Translations under genes and position numbers: made by a program
Part shown: one piece after another, positions 1 through 5,970 of the stretch
Layout of the letters: each line of letters begins with the position of its first letter
Position numbering within the stretch: the first letter of the stretch is position 1
Source of the DNA: Bacteroidota bacterium
Lineage (GTDB): Bacteria; Bacteroidota; Bacteroidia; Chitinophagales; Chitinophagaceae
Direction of reading: 5' to 3'
DNA: 5,970 nucleotides
Assembly (NCBI GenBank): GCA_023391315.1
Contig: JAEWBD010000222.1
Coordinates: forward strand, 1-5,970
The notes under the pieces: generated by a model
Database searches by the model: none
What the model was told of the DNA's origin: nothing
Seen by the model: only the letters and a program-made list of their open reading frames with translations

Positions 1-1073
1 CCATCGTTGAAGCTGCGGGTTGCGGCCTGCCTGTTATTGCTTCGCCCACCGGCGGCCCGAAAGAGATTATCGAGAACAGCAATAACGGAATTTTAGTTGA
101 CGTGGAAGATCCTGCTGCTATTGCAGCAGCATTAAAAAAGATAATTGCCGACCAGAGTTTATGGGAAGAATATTCTGGCAATGGCATTAAAGCCTCTACG
201 CATGATTACTCCTGGGAAACACATGCAAATAAATATGTTGAGCTTCTAAGCAAGGTTTTAGAAGGCAAGCATACCGGCGAAAAAAGTTATGTGCCTAAAA
301 CAGCGTATGGTAAAAAATTATCGGCTGCGCAAATGGCCTTTGTTTCAGATATTGACGGAACCCTGTTTGAAGAAGATAATACAGAAGGCCTCGACGAATT
401 ATTGCAATGGATAAAAAATAACAGGGAGAAAATGATCTTTGGCGTTGCCAGTGGCAGAAACAGGCAGTTAACACTGGATGGCCTGCACAGTAAGAACATA
501 AAAGATTTTGATGTGCTGATTTGTTCAGCCGGATCGGAAATTTATTATACGGATAAACTTATTCCTGATTATGGTTATGAAAACTATATTAACCGCCAGT
601 GGAAGCGCGAAGAATTAAAAAGGGTGCTTGAATCATTTAAAGGCATTCATTTGCAGGGCCCTGATGCACAATGGCCTTTTAAACTTAGTTATTATGTGGA
701 TGAAGATTTTACAAGAACTGATCTTCAAAACCTCTATAAATTTTTGAATGACCGTAAACTAAGGGCTAAGATATTGCTTACTGAAAACCGTTATCTTGAC
801 CTGTTGCCATTTCGTTCGGGCAAAGGCAGCGCCGTGCGGTACCTGAGTAATAAATGGAAACTGCCTTTGGAAAAATTTATAACTGCCGGCAACAGCGGTA
901 ATGATATTGATATGGTGCGGGGTAAAATACGCGGTATAGTAGTAGCCAATTATAGTGAAGAAATGCAGGCACTTAAGAATAACCGGCAGGCTTATTTTGC
1001 CAAACAGCCATTGGCCAAAGGCGTGCTGGAAGGTATTAACCATTACACTTCGCAGGATAGCTTTAATGATTGA
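1..1073 (+). CDS. Sucrose-phosphate synthase-like protein, C-terminal part (GT4 glycosyltransferase end fused to HAD phosphatase domain); 5' truncated by window edge
   Basis: The reading frame is open from base 3 to the TGA at 1071-1073 (356 codons seen), and the true start lies upstream. The first ~80 residues match the end of a family GT4 GT-B domain. They contain EAAGCGLPV and GGPKEI, the nucleotide-sugar binding region that follows the EX7E motif, and an NG..SW..H...Y segment typical of sucrose-phosphate synthases, which join UDP-glucose to fructose 6-phosphate in the cytoplasm. A HAD type IIB domain of about 240 residues follows, resembling sucrose-phosphate phosphatase. Motif I is DIDGT (Asp at 348-350 and 354-356), motif II is ASGR (Ser at 450-452), motif III is the Lys of FKLSYYVD (681-683), and motif IV is GNSGND (888-905). 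The fused layout is known from cyanobacterial and plant enzymes, where the phosphatase part may or may not be active. Motif IV here has Asn where GDSGND is usual. A related sugar-phosphate glycosyltransferase specificity cannot be excluded. A terminator follows directly. Confidence 0.85.
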   Translation, partial: IVEAAGCGLPVIASPTGGPKEIIENSNNGILVDVEDPAAIAAALKKIIADQSLWEEYSGNGIKASTHDYSWETHANKYVELLSKVLEGKHTGEKSYVPKTAYGKKLSAAQMAFVSDIDGTLFEEDNTEGLDELLQWIKNNREKMIFGVASGRNRQLTLDGLHSKNIKDFDVLICSAGSEIYYTDKLIPDYGYENYINRQWKREELKRVLESFKGIHLQGPDAQWPFKLSYYVDEDFTRTDLQNLYKFLNDRKLRAKILLTENRYLDLLPFRSGKGSAVRYLSNKWKLPLEKFITAGNSGNDIDMVRGKIRGIVVANYSEEMQALKNNRQAYFAKQPLAKGVLEGINHYTSQDSFND

Positions 1074-1081
1074 AAAGACTG

Positions 1082-1116
1082 AAAACCCCGAGAGTTCCAA
1101 AACCTCCGGGGTTTTT
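1082..1116 (+). terminator. Rho-independent terminator of the sucrose-phosphate synthase-like gene
   Basis: The stem pairs AAAACCCCG (1082-1090) plus GAG (1092-1094) with CTC and CGGGGTTTT (1104-1115), with A1091 bulged and a 9-base loop. The GC-rich core is followed by a run of five T (1112-1116). It begins 8 bases after the stop codon, so it should end transcription of the upstream gene and separate it from the gene at 1229. The A-rich left arm would also give a short U tract on the opposite strand, but no minus-strand gene needs it. Confidence 0.85.
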
Positions 1117-1182
1117 GCAGATGCATTTGTAGCACAAAAAAACAAAGCCGAAAATCCTTAAGCAATTTTCTTCAACGCATAT

Positions 1183-1207
1183 TATATTTACCTGCTTTAT
1201 AATTTTA
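1183..1207 (+). promoter_or_regulatory. Candidate Bacteroidota promoter region for the Dabb gene
   Basis: Two overlapping candidates match seven of eight positions of the Bacteroidota -7 element TAnnTTTG: TATATTTA at 1183-1190 and TAATTTTA at 1200-1207. Neither has a convincing TTG-type -33 element at the usual distance. A promoter is expected here because a strong terminator lies just upstream and the gene starts at 1229. Which element is used is not resolved. Confidence 0.3.
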
Positions 1208-1228
1208 TTGCAGTTAAAATAATCATCA

Positions 1229-1630
1229 ATGAAAAAATCATCCCGCAGAAAATTTATACTTACATCTGCAGCAGGCAGCGTTGCTTTAGCTGTAAATGCA
1301 AAATCACTCAATATGAAAAGTAAACAAATAGCACATCATGTTTTTTTCTGGCTTAAGAATGACGGTTCTGCTGAAGACCGCGATAAATTGGTGGAAGGCG
1401 TAAAGACCTTATCAAAAATTCCCGAAATAAAAGAGTTGCAGGTGGGCATTGTTGCCGATACTGAAAAACGCGATGTGGTGGATGCTTCATGGGCAGTTTC
1501 TGAATTAATGTTTTTTGATACACTGGCCGACCAGGCTAATTATCAAAGTCATCCCATTCACCAGGAGTTTATTAAAAATTACAGCGGGCTTTGGAGCAAG
1601 GTGGTAGTGTATGATATACAGAAGGTGTAG
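1229..1630 (+). CDS. Tat-exported stress-responsive A/B barrel (Dabb) domain protein
   Basis: This is a 133-residue protein. Residues 1-24 form a twin-arginine signal: SRRKFI at 5-10, then an Ala/Val-rich stretch, with possible cleavage after VNA at 24. Residues ~33-131 look like a single Dabb domain (ferredoxin-like dimeric alpha/beta barrel). Typical signs are IAHHVFFWLK near the start, a short helix ending in IPEIKELQVG, and YQSHPIHQEFI late in the domain. The family has no single known reaction, and members usually dimerise through the barrel. The first ATG is preferred because it supplies the export signal; an internal Met29 start would give a bare cytoplasmic domain. The Tat pathway implies folding in the cytoplasm, possibly as a dimer, before export to the periplasm. 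There is no clear Shine-Dalgarno sequence, as is usual in this phylum. The gene stands alone between a terminator and a long noncoding stretch. Family assignment is fairly sure, function is not. Confidence 0.8.
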   Translation: MKKSSRRKFILTSAAGSVALAVNAKSLNMKSKQIAHHVFFWLKNDGSAEDRDKLVEGVKTLSKIPEIKELQVGIVADTEKRDVVDASWAVSELMFFDTLADQANYQSHPIHQEFIKNYSGLWSKVVVYDIQKV

Positions 1631-1800
1631 AGCCCTCACCCTCGTTCGCTTTCTACTTTTGTTGAGGGATGCCCGGCTTCGAAAAATGTTATATAATTTG
1701 AATACGGGTGGCTGATTGTTGGAAGTCTGTTGCACTGTAATGCGGCCTGACTTTCTTTATCTTATTTCGCGGTTAATCCAAAAATTAAAGCAGTTTCATT

Positions 1801-1866
1801 CACAACCCGCAGCCGCCATAAAATATTACAGTACAAGTGCTGTGACACAACCGTGATGCCATAAAA
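1801..1866. repeat. Imperfect tandem direct repeat, two copies, about 45 bases apart
   Basis: Copy one spans 1801-1823 and copy two 1846-1866. Both begin with CACAACC and end with GCCATAAAA, and the middle differs (7 bases in the first, 5 in the second). The outer 16 bases are therefore identical in both copies. The copies repeat at 43-45 bases, close to four helical turns, as expected of paired protein-binding sites on one DNA face. A reverse-complement CATAAAA also occurs at 1963-1969. Function is unknown and chance is possible in AT-rich DNA. Confidence 0.5.
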
Positions 1867-1881
1867 ACCATTGCTGGTAAC

Positions 1882-1899
1882 CTTAAAAAATCTTTTAAG
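1882..1899. repeat. Perfect AT-rich inverted repeat
   Basis: CTTAAAA (1882-1888) and TTTTAAG (1893-1899) are perfect 7-base inverted arms around a 4-base AATC centre. The stem is AT-rich and has no following T tract, so it is not a good terminator. Its form fits a dimeric regulator site or a small hairpin, but no known operator is recognised. Confidence 0.45.
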
Positions 1900-1961
1900 C
1901 GCAGCGTAAAATAAATAAACATCGAAGCCTGATTAAGGATGTTAGTAACTACCAGTGGCGG

Positions 1962-1998
1962 GTTTTATGATAATATTAAAACAGGGGGCATCGCTCCC
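1962..1998. repeat. Two adjacent short hairpins upstream of gyrA
   Basis: The first hairpin pairs GTTTTA (1962-1967) with TAAAAC (1977-1982) around a 9-base loop. One base later, GGGGGC (1984-1989) pairs with GCTCCC (1993-1998) around a 3-base ATC loop, including one G-T pair. On the + strand neither is followed by a T run. They lie upstream of the predicted gyrA transcription start, so they would be RNA structures only if a promoter further upstream is used. Confidence 0.4.
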
Positions 1999-2086
1999 GG
2001 TAAATCGCAGGAAACGAGGTGAATTTTATTAACATCACACGTGCAAAAAATACTCCGTTTTAACCCTTAAACAGCATATAAATCAT

Positions 2087-2094
2087 TAAATTTG
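2087..2094 (+). promoter_or_regulatory. Bacteroidota -7 promoter element of gyrA
   Basis: TAAATTTG is a perfect match to the Bacteroidota housekeeping -7 consensus TAnnTTTG. It lies 45 bases before the gyrA start and predicts transcription from about 2099-2102 with a leader of roughly 40 bases. The -33 element is less clear: the best candidate, TTTT at 2058-2061, is 25 bases upstream, longer than usual. Confidence 0.6.
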
Positions 2095-2139
2095 CGGGCT
2101 TTATTTTTTTAGCGATTTTATATTACATGTAAATAACGA

Positions 2140-4776
2140 ATGGAAGAAAATCAACTACCGCAGGAAACTGCAGATAACGATCGCGTCATCCAGGTAAATA
2201 TTGAAGAACAAATGAAAACGGCCTACATTGATTATTCAATGTCGGTTATTGTTGGCCGTGCCTTACCCGATGTGCGTGATGGCTTTAAGCCAGTGCACCG
2301 CAGGATTTTATATGCGATGAACGAACTGGGTTTAAGTTATAACCGTCCTTATAAAAAATGCGCCCGTATAGTGGGAGAGGTGCTGGGTAAATATCACCCG
2401 CACGGTGATGGCGCTGTATATGATGCGCTGGTGAGAATGGGACAGGAGTGGAGCATGAACCACACACTTGTTGACAAACAGGGAAACTTTGGCAGTCCCG
2501 ATGGCGACCCGCCTGCGGCCATGCGTTATACAGAAGCAAGACTGGAGCGTTTGGCAGAAAGCATGCTGGATGATATTGAAAAAGAGACCGTGGATTTCCA
2601 GTTAAACTTTGATGATTCGCTGGAAGAGCCCGTTGTATTGCCCACACGTATTCCGCAGTTGCTGGTAAATGGTTCCAGCGGTATTGCCGTAGGTATGGCA
2701 ACGAATATGATGCCGCACAATTTGTCAGAAGTTATCGATGGTTGTATTGCACATATTGACGATAAAGAAATATCAGCAGAAGATTTAATGAAATATGTAA
2801 AAGCGCCGGACTTTCCAACAGGCGGCGTTATTTACGGCATGGATGGTGTGCAGCAGGCCATGCTTACCGGCAGGGGAAGGGTAGTGTTGCGGGGTAAATG
2901 CCATGTGGAAACAAAAGCAAGCGGCCGTGAACAAATTATTATTACGGCTGTGCCTTACCAGGTAAACCGCGATACGTTAACCGACCGCATTGGCCAGTTG
3001 GTAAATGATAAAACAATTGAAGGCATTGCACATGTAAATAATGAAAGCAATAAGAAAGAAGGCACCCGTATTGTAATTGATTTGAAACGTGATGGCGTTG
3101 CAACCGTTATCATCAATCAATTATATAAATATACCGAACTGCAAACAAGCTATGGTATTAATAACGTTGCATTAAGTAAGGGAAGGCCAAAGACTCTAAA
3201 TGTAAAAGTGCTTATAAGCGAGTTTATTGATTTCAGGATGGAGGTGGTTATTCGCCGCGCCAACTATGAACTGCGAAAAGCACAGGAAAGGGCGCATATT
3301 TTAAATGGTTACTTAATTGCCCTGGATCACCTGGATGAAGTTATACGGTTAATAAGAAATTCACCCACACCTGAAACTGCAAAAGAAAATCTAATAAATG
3401 CAGGCTGGGGTTTGGATGAAATCCAGGCTAAAGCCATCCTTGAATTAAGGTTGCAGCGCCTTACCGGTATGGAGCGTGAAAAGATCAAGGAAGAATACGA
3501 AGAACTGCAAAAGCAAATTGCCGGTTTGGAAGCCTTGCTTGCCAGTGAAGAATTAAGGTATGATCTTATAAAGAGAGAATTACTGGAAGTAAAAGAAAGA
3601 TACGGTAAGCCCAGGCAAACAGAAATTCAGTACCTGGCCAACGAAATGCGCATTGAAGATTTAATTGAAAAAGAAGATGTGGTAATCACCATTTCGCATT
3701 TGGGTTATATAAAAAGAACCAGTGCATCTGAATACCGCCAGCAACGTCGTGGTGGCCGTGGCGCCATTGGCAGCAAAACAAGGGATGAAGATTATGTAGA
3801 ACATTTGTTTGTTGCTTCCACACATGATACTATGCTGTTCTTTAGCCAGCAGGGAAGATGTTACTGGCTTAAGGTATATGAAGTGCCGGATGGCGAAAAG
3901 CAAAGTAAAGGCAGGGCAATTCAGAACATGGTGCAGTTAGTGCAGGGTGATAAAGTGAGGGCCATTATGAACGTTAAAAACCTTGAAGACAGGGAGTTTG
4001 TTGAAGGGCATAATATAGTGCTGTGTACCAGGAAGGGAGTTGTTAAAAAAACAGCGCTGGCAGACTTCAGCAGGCCAAGGGCCACAGGTGTTAATGCCAT
4101 TACCATTTTGGAAGGAGATGAATTGCTTACAGCACGGTTAACAGATGGAAGTTCTGAAATAATGATGGCCGTAAAAAGCGGCAGGGCTATTCGTTTTCCA
4201 GAAGAGAAAGTAAGGGCGACAGGCCGCGGCGCCATTGGCGTTGGCGGAATTGAAGTAGATAATGCAAAGGATGAAGTAATTGGTATGATTTGTGTCCAAA
4301 GGAACGAAACTGCAAAAACGGTTTTGGTTGTTAGTGAAAAAGGTTTTGGCAAACGTACCAGGGTTGATGAATACCGCATTACCAACAGGGGCGGCAAAGG
4401 TGTAAAAACCATCAATGTAACAGAAAAAACAGGCAGCCTTGTAGGCATTCTCGATGTTGAAGAAAGCGAAGATTTATTAATCACCTGTAAGTCTGGCATT
4501 ATTTTAAGAACATCAGTTAAAAATATAAAAGAAGCCGGCCGCGCCACGCAGGGTGTTAAATTAATACGATTGGATGAAGGGGATGAAATAGCCGCCATCA
4601 CCAAACTGAATGAACAGGAAGAAGAACCCGAAATTAATGATGCTGCAGATGATGATATTATCATCACCGAAGCTGGAAGCGATATTATGGAGAACGATAA
4701 TAATGAAGAAGGTGAAAATAAGGAGGGCAGCGACAGTAATTCAGAGAATGATAAGGATGAAAATGCAACCGTTTAA
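2140..4776 (+). CDS. gyrA: DNA gyrase subunit A, complete
   Basis: This is an 878-residue protein that, with GyrB, forms the A2B2 enzyme introducing ATP-driven negative supercoils. The N-terminal breakage-reunion region (about 20-500) carries ALPDVRDGFKPVHRR, the HPHGD segment (86-90), the catalytic tyrosine Tyr130 in AAMRYTEARL with Arg129, and Ile182 at the DNA-intercalating position (E. coli Ile174). A charged helical coiled-coil stretch runs about 440-490. The C-terminal beta-pinwheel (about 505-822) begins with the GyrA box QRRGGRG at 535-541, which separates GyrA from the topoisomerase IV subunit ParC; later blades repeat similar Gly-rich turns (RATG, NRGGKG, RATQG). The last 54 residues are a disordered acidic tail. 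The residue matching E. coli Ser83 is Gly91, while Asp95 (E. coli Asp87) is kept. The start follows from alignment with family N-termini; no Shine-Dalgarno sequence is visible. The gene appears to be transcribed from 2087-2094. Confidence 0.98.
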   Translation: MEENQLPQETADNDRVIQVNIEEQMKTAYIDYSMSVIVGRALPDVRDGFKPVHRRILYAMNELGLSYNRPYKKCARIVGEVLGKYHPHGDGAVYDALVRMGQEWSMNHTLVDKQGNFGSPDGDPPAAMRYTEARLERLAESMLDDIEKETVDFQLNFDDSLEEPVVLPTRIPQLLVNGSSGIAVGMATNMMPHNLSEVIDGCIAHIDDKEISAEDLMKYVKAPDFPTGGVIYGMDGVQQAMLTGRGRVVLRGKCHVETKASGREQIIITAVPYQVNRDTLTDRIGQLVNDKTIEGIAHVNNESNKKEGTRIVIDLKRDGVATVIINQLYKYTELQTSYGINNVALSKGRPKTLNVKVLISEFIDFRMEVVIRRANYELRKAQERAHILNGYLIALDHLDEVIRLIRNSPTPETAKENLINAGWGLDEIQAKAILELRLQRLTGMEREKIKEEYEELQKQIAGLEALLASEELRYDLIKRELLEVKERYGKPRQTEIQYLANEMRIEDLIEKEDVVITISHLGYIKRTSASEYRQQRRGGRGAIGSKTRDEDYVEHLFVASTHDTMLFFSQQGRCYWLKVYEVPDGEKQSKGRAIQNMVQLVQGDKVRAIMNVKNLEDREFVEGHNIVLCTRKGVVKKTALADFSRPRATGVNAITILEGDELLTARLTDGSSEIMMAVKSGRAIRFPEEKVRATGRGAIGVGGIEVDNAKDEVIGMICVQRNETAKTVLVVSEKGFGKRTRVDEYRITNRGGKGVKTINVTEKTGSLVGILDVEESEDLLITCKSGIILRTSVKNIKEAGRATQGVKLIRLDEGDEIAAITKLNEQEEEPEINDAADDDIIITEAGSDIMENDNNEEGENKEGSDSNSENDKDENATV

Positions 4777-4778
4777 AA

Positions 4779-4808
4779 ATTGATTAACAGATAACAACTA
4801 TAAATTTG
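4779..4808 (+). promoter_or_regulatory. Bacteroidota-type promoter of the TPR-like gene, just after the gyrA stop codon
   Basis: ATTG (4779-4782) as the -33 element and TAAATTTG (4801-4808) as a perfect TAnnTTTG -7 element are 18 bases apart, close to the spacing normal in Bacteroidota. The first element starts three bases after the gyrA stop codon. Transcription would begin near 4815, leaving a leader of about 20 bases before the ATG at 4834. No terminator is visible between gyrA and this gene, so read-through from gyrA is also possible. Confidence 0.6.
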
Positions 4809-4833
4809 GTTAACAATAAAATTTAAATACAGA

Positions 4834-5970
4834 ATGATGAAAAAAATAATTCTATTGATTGCGTTTTCATTTTCACTCAGTTACCTTATGGCGCAGGATG
4901 GCGATGTTATAGCGCTGTATGTACAGCAAAAAAAGTTTGATAAGGCTAAGGAGGAGGTTGATAAAATGGTGAATAATCCTAAGCTTAAAGAAAAGGATAA
5001 GCCAACAGCCTTGCTGTGGAAAATGTATGTGTATGGACAGATGTATGGCGATTCAGCCATGGGACCGCAGAATCCGAATGCCGATGCTGAAGCGCTGGAT
5101 GCTTTTAGTCAATATCAGCAAATAGATCCTTCTTTAAAACAAATGAAAGAAGGCAATTTCTCGAATGGATTAAGCAGTGTTTATAATGGGTATATTGTAA
5201 GAGGTAATGAATATTGGAAAAACAAAACCTGGGATAGCGCTTTTAAATATTTTTCGAAAGCTGAAAGGCTGGGACAGGTAATGATAGATAATAAAATGAC
5301 CCAGTCCACTTCCACGATAGATACTACAATGGTTTTGTTTACCGGCGTTGCCGCTCAGAATTCCAAGCAAATTGATTCTGCAGCCAAATATTATGCGAGG
5401 CTCGCCGATTTAAAAATTACCGGCGAAGACTATGAAAGCATTTACCAATTTTTGATCCAGTACTCCATGGATAAAAAAGATGATGCTTCTTTTAAAAAAT
5501 ACCTTGCACTTGCAAAAGAATTGTATCCAAGTAACAATGCAACCTGGTCTCAGTATGAAATGAGTAACATGACCGCCAATTCAAGCTTATCGGAGCTTTT
5601 GCAGAAATATGAACAGGAAGCCGCTGCAGGCAGCATGGACGAACAAAAGATTGTGGGCTATGCTGAAGCCTTTGCCACTAACGATTCAGCACAGCTAAAA
5701 GGTCTCGACAGCGCTCAGAAAGTTCAGATGAAACTTGCAGCAGCACGGGCTTATGGTAAAGCATTTGAGGCAACCAGTGGTGCCAATGGATTATATGCCT
5801 TTGGCGCAGGATATTATTATCATTATGCCTTTGAAACTTTAGACGACCGTTATCATAGCTATACAGGCGAATCTGCTGCCCTGAAAGCTAAACGCGATGA
5901 AGTGGCCAAGGAAGAAGGTGTTTATGCCGATTCTTCAGCACAATGGCTTGAAAAGGCTTTTACTATACTC
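4834..5970 (+). CDS. Secreted tetratricopeptide-like helical repeat protein, function unknown; 3' truncated by window edge
   Basis: The frame is open for 379 codons to the window end without a stop. Residues 1-20 form a Sec signal peptide: MMKK, a hydrophobic Ile/Leu/Phe core, then Met-Ala, with likely signal peptidase I cleavage before Gln21, an Ala-Gln junction common in Bacteroidota. There is no lipobox Cys. The mature part is alpha-helical and TPR-like: residues ~24-47 (LYVQQKKFDKAKEEVDKM), ~124-148 (NEYWKNKTWDSAFKYFSKAE) and ~182-232 (DSAAKYYARLADL, then FKKYLALAKELYPSN) carry the aromatic/Ala spacing and the closing Pro-Asn of TPR helices, but the repeats are degenerate. Residues 321-343 are very rich in Tyr and Phe. 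A protein-protein scaffold in the periplasm is inferred; no catalytic motif is seen. Either ATG (4834 or 4837) could start it. The promoter at 4779-4808 suggests transcription separate from gyrA. Confidence 0.85.
   Translation, partial: MMKKIILLIAFSFSLSYLMAQDGDVIALYVQQKKFDKAKEEVDKMVNNPKLKEKDKPTALLWKMYVYGQMYGDSAMGPQNPNADAEALDAFSQYQQIDPSLKQMKEGNFSNGLSSVYNGYIVRGNEYWKNKTWDSAFKYFSKAERLGQVMIDNKMTQSTSTIDTTMVLFTGVAAQNSKQIDSAAKYYARLADLKITGEDYESIYQFLIQYSMDKKDDASFKKYLALAKELYPSNNATWSQYEMSNMTANSSLSELLQKYEQEAAAGSMDEQKIVGYAEAFATNDSAQLKGLDSAQKVQMKLAAARAYGKAFEATSGANGLYAFGAGYYYHYAFETLDDRYHSYTGESAALKAKRDEVAKEEGVYADSSAQWLEKAFTIL

Larger units (their letters stand above)
1631..2139. other. 509-base intergenic region upstream of gyrA without a convincing gene
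   Basis: No reading frame here has protein-like composition, and I recognise no tRNA, riboswitch, RNase P, SRP or tmRNA signature. It does hold structure: a CCCTCA/TGAGGG inverted repeat (1633-1638 with 1663-1668), an imperfect tandem repeat (1801-1866), a perfect AT-rich palindrome (1882-1899), two adjacent hairpins (1962-1982 and 1984-1998) and a promoter element (2087-2094). It is much longer than the other gaps here (155 and 57 bases), which leaves room for regulation of gyrA or an unrecognised small RNA. Confidence 0.7.

Noticed and set aside
759..1145. Minus-strand open frame of 128 codons over the end of the sucrose-phosphate synthase-like gene and its terminator
   Set aside because: It crosses the terminator hairpin and opposes a clear HAD domain; its composition is not protein-like.
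955..1161. Plus-strand open frame of 68 codons overlapping the end of the first gene
   Set aside because: It is out of frame with the HAD domain and would read through the terminator hairpin.
1633..1668. CCCTCA/TGAGGG inverted repeat right after the Dabb gene as a terminator
   Set aside because: The stem is only 6 bases, the loop is 24 bases, and no T run follows; it is too weak to call a terminator.
1505..1735. Minus-strand open frame of 76 codons over the end of the Dabb gene and the start of the gap
   Set aside because: Its first part is opposite conserved Dabb sequence and the remainder shows no domain or start signal.
1716..2025. Possible riboswitch, because pieces such as CACTGTAA and GAGGTGAA recall cobalamin riboswitch motifs
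   Set aside because: The motifs are not in the required order or spacing, the B12 box is missing, and gyrA is not a gene such a switch would control.
2041..2070. Short GTG-started frame after an AGGTGA Shine-Dalgarno-like sequence
   Set aside because: The sequence is too far from the GTG, and the frame stops after nine codons.
3921..4667. Minus-strand open frame of 248 codons inside gyrA
   Set aside because: It lies wholly opposite the strongly conserved gyrA coding sequence, is rich in Ser/Pro/Thr/Leu as expected from the reverse of this codon use, and matches no recognisable family.
5170..5370. Minus-strand open frame of 66 codons opposite the TPR-like gene
   Set aside because: The plus frame here is continuous for 379 codons with a signal peptide and helical repeats, so the minus frame is a shadow.

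Overview
The window is ordinary chromosomal DNA from a member of the Bacteroidota, most likely near the family Chitinophagaceae. That placement is inferred from the style of the proteins, from promoter elements of the Bacteroidota form TAnnTTTG, from start codons without a clear Shine-Dalgarno sequence, and from a secreted protein whose predicted mature form begins with Gln after an Ala. All four genes lie on the + strand.

Layout: (1) The 3' part of a sucrose-phosphate synthase-like gene (to 1073) encodes the end of a GT-B glycosyltransferase fused to a complete HAD-type sucrose-phosphatase-like domain. A good intrinsic terminator follows at 1082-1116. (2) A short gene at 1229-1630 encodes a stress-responsive A/B barrel (Dabb) protein carrying a twin-arginine export signal. 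(3) A 509-base stretch at 1631-2139 has no convincing gene. It holds an imperfect tandem repeat, an AT-rich palindrome, two adjacent hairpins and, near its right end, a good -7 promoter element. (4) gyrA (2140-4776) encodes the complete DNA gyrase A subunit with catalytic Tyr130, a GyrA box and an acidic C-terminal tail. (5) A gene starting at 4834 and running off the right edge encodes a secreted, tetratricopeptide-like protein of unknown function. Its likely promoter starts just after the gyrA stop codon.

The genes do not form one pathway. Sucrose synthesis, an exported small barrel protein, DNA topology and a periplasmic repeat protein look like neighbours with separate transcription. I see no mobile element, CRISPR array, tRNA, rRNA or toxin-antitoxin pair, and nothing that convincingly forms a new multi-gene system. 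The points most worth checking are a glycine at the main quinolone-contact position of GyrA, an Asp-to-Asn change in the phosphatase motif IV of the sucrose-phosphate synthase, and the unexplained repeat and hairpins upstream of gyrA.
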